From Bradyrhizobium sp. CCBAU 53338 (GTDB taxonomy: Bacteria > Pseudomonadota > Alphaproteobacteria > Rhizobiales > Xanthobacteraceae): a stretch of DNA of 64,000 bases. The DNA lies in assembly GCF_015291665.1 (NCBI RefSeq), contig NZ_CP030048.1, positions 5,518,001 through 5,582,000 of the forward strand, read 5' to 3'. The notes beneath the pieces are model-generated. The model was not told the origin of the DNA. It did not search any database and saw only the letters and a program-made list of their open reading frames with translations. Of this stretch, positions 63,845 through 64,000 are shown in pieces (position 1 is the stretch's first letter; each line of letters starts with the position of its first letter). The position numbers and the translations under genes were made by a program.

Positions 63845-64000
63845 ATGGGCCGGTTTGCGAGCACGGCGTCAACTTACGAGCATTTGCGGCCGCCTTACCC
63901 TCGCGAATTTTTTCGCACCGTCGCACACAAGCTCGGCCTCACCAGAGAGAGCAGCCTGATCGATCTCGGCACCGGGCCTGGCCTGCTGGCACTTGGCTTC
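63845..64000 (+). CDS. Class I SAM-dependent methyltransferase, truncated by window edge
   Basis: 52 codons are visible from ATG 63845 to the window edge. 'YEHLRPPYPREFF' and the SAM motif 'LIDLGTGPGLLAL' show a class I methyltransferase. It starts 12 bases after the SDR stop, so the two are probably co-transcribed. The rest lies outside the window. Confidence 0.8.
   Translation, partial: MGRFASTASTYEHLRPPYPREFFRTVAHKLGLTRESSLIDLGTGPGLLALGF

Noticed and set aside
1..64000. CRISPR array, insertion sequence or prophage
   Set aside because: No regularly spaced direct repeats, transposase, integrase or phage structural gene was seen. The repeats found are palindromic and isolated.

Overview
The window looks like chromosome of a Bradyrhizobium-type alphaproteobacterium (Bradyrhizobium, or close relatives such as Rhodopseudomonas). 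The reasons are high GC, many GTG/TTG starts, the housekeeping orders xseB-dxs-(deoxyribosyltransferase)-tlyA-rRNA methyltransferase and aroC-phosphatase-fabI, a second ClpS of the alphaproteobacterial ClpS2 kind, an expanded family of orphan ABC substrate-binding proteins, and palindromic intergenic repeats typical of this group. There are 58 gene calls: 57 protein genes and one tRNA.

Layout. 1-6.5 kb is a sparser, visibly AT-richer accessory stretch. It holds two orphan ABC_sub_bind lipoprotein-like receptors on either side of an alpha/beta hydrolase-adenylate cyclase fusion, then one small unknown ORF and an AraC regulator. 6.6-19.3 kb is a catabolic and transport block. It has a Gfo/Idh/MocA dehydrogenase with a TIM-barrel isomerase, an SGNH esterase, an MFS carrier, an M20 peptidase, a mandelate racemase-type enzyme, an aminoacylase, a Tat-exported caspase-like protein, and a translationally coupled symporter, sialidase-fold protein and SDR. 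19.3-25.1 kb holds an Mfd paralogue, a CoA-transferase and a tandem-VOC protein. 25.2-32.2 kb is a complete three-gene NHLM/NHLP-type peptide exporter (HlyD adaptor, C39-peptidase ABC transporter, second ABC transporter). It diverges from a gene for a small secreted protein, and no leader-peptide precursor was found nearby.

32.5-45.4 kb is mostly core metabolism: tRNA-Gln, acyl-CoA dehydrogenase, MFS, enoyl-CoA hydratase, 5'-nucleotidase, deacetylase-fold hydrolase, xseB, dxs, a nucleoside deoxyribosyltransferase and two RNA methyltransferases. 45.4-50.5 kb has small enzymes and secreted or unknown proteins. 50.7-53.2 kb is a fluoride-response operon: a fluoride riboswitch with a visible terminator/antiterminator pair, then an MFS gene, two crcB genes and a DUF190 gene. 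After clpS2 and a few membrane and signalling genes, 56.2-64 kb returns to housekeeping functions: aroC, fabI, an ECF sigma/anti-sigma pair, a DnaJ/CbpA-like cochaperone, pdxH and an SDR. A methyltransferase gene is cut by the window edge.

The items most worth a second look are the precursor-less NHLM exporter with its divergent secreted neighbour, the fluoride operon led by an MFS gene, the signal-less sialidase-fold protein coupled to a sodium/solute symporter, the Mfd paralogue with a basic tail, a palindromic repeat that supplies the C-terminus of an MFS protein, and a double hairpin at 60.5 kb.
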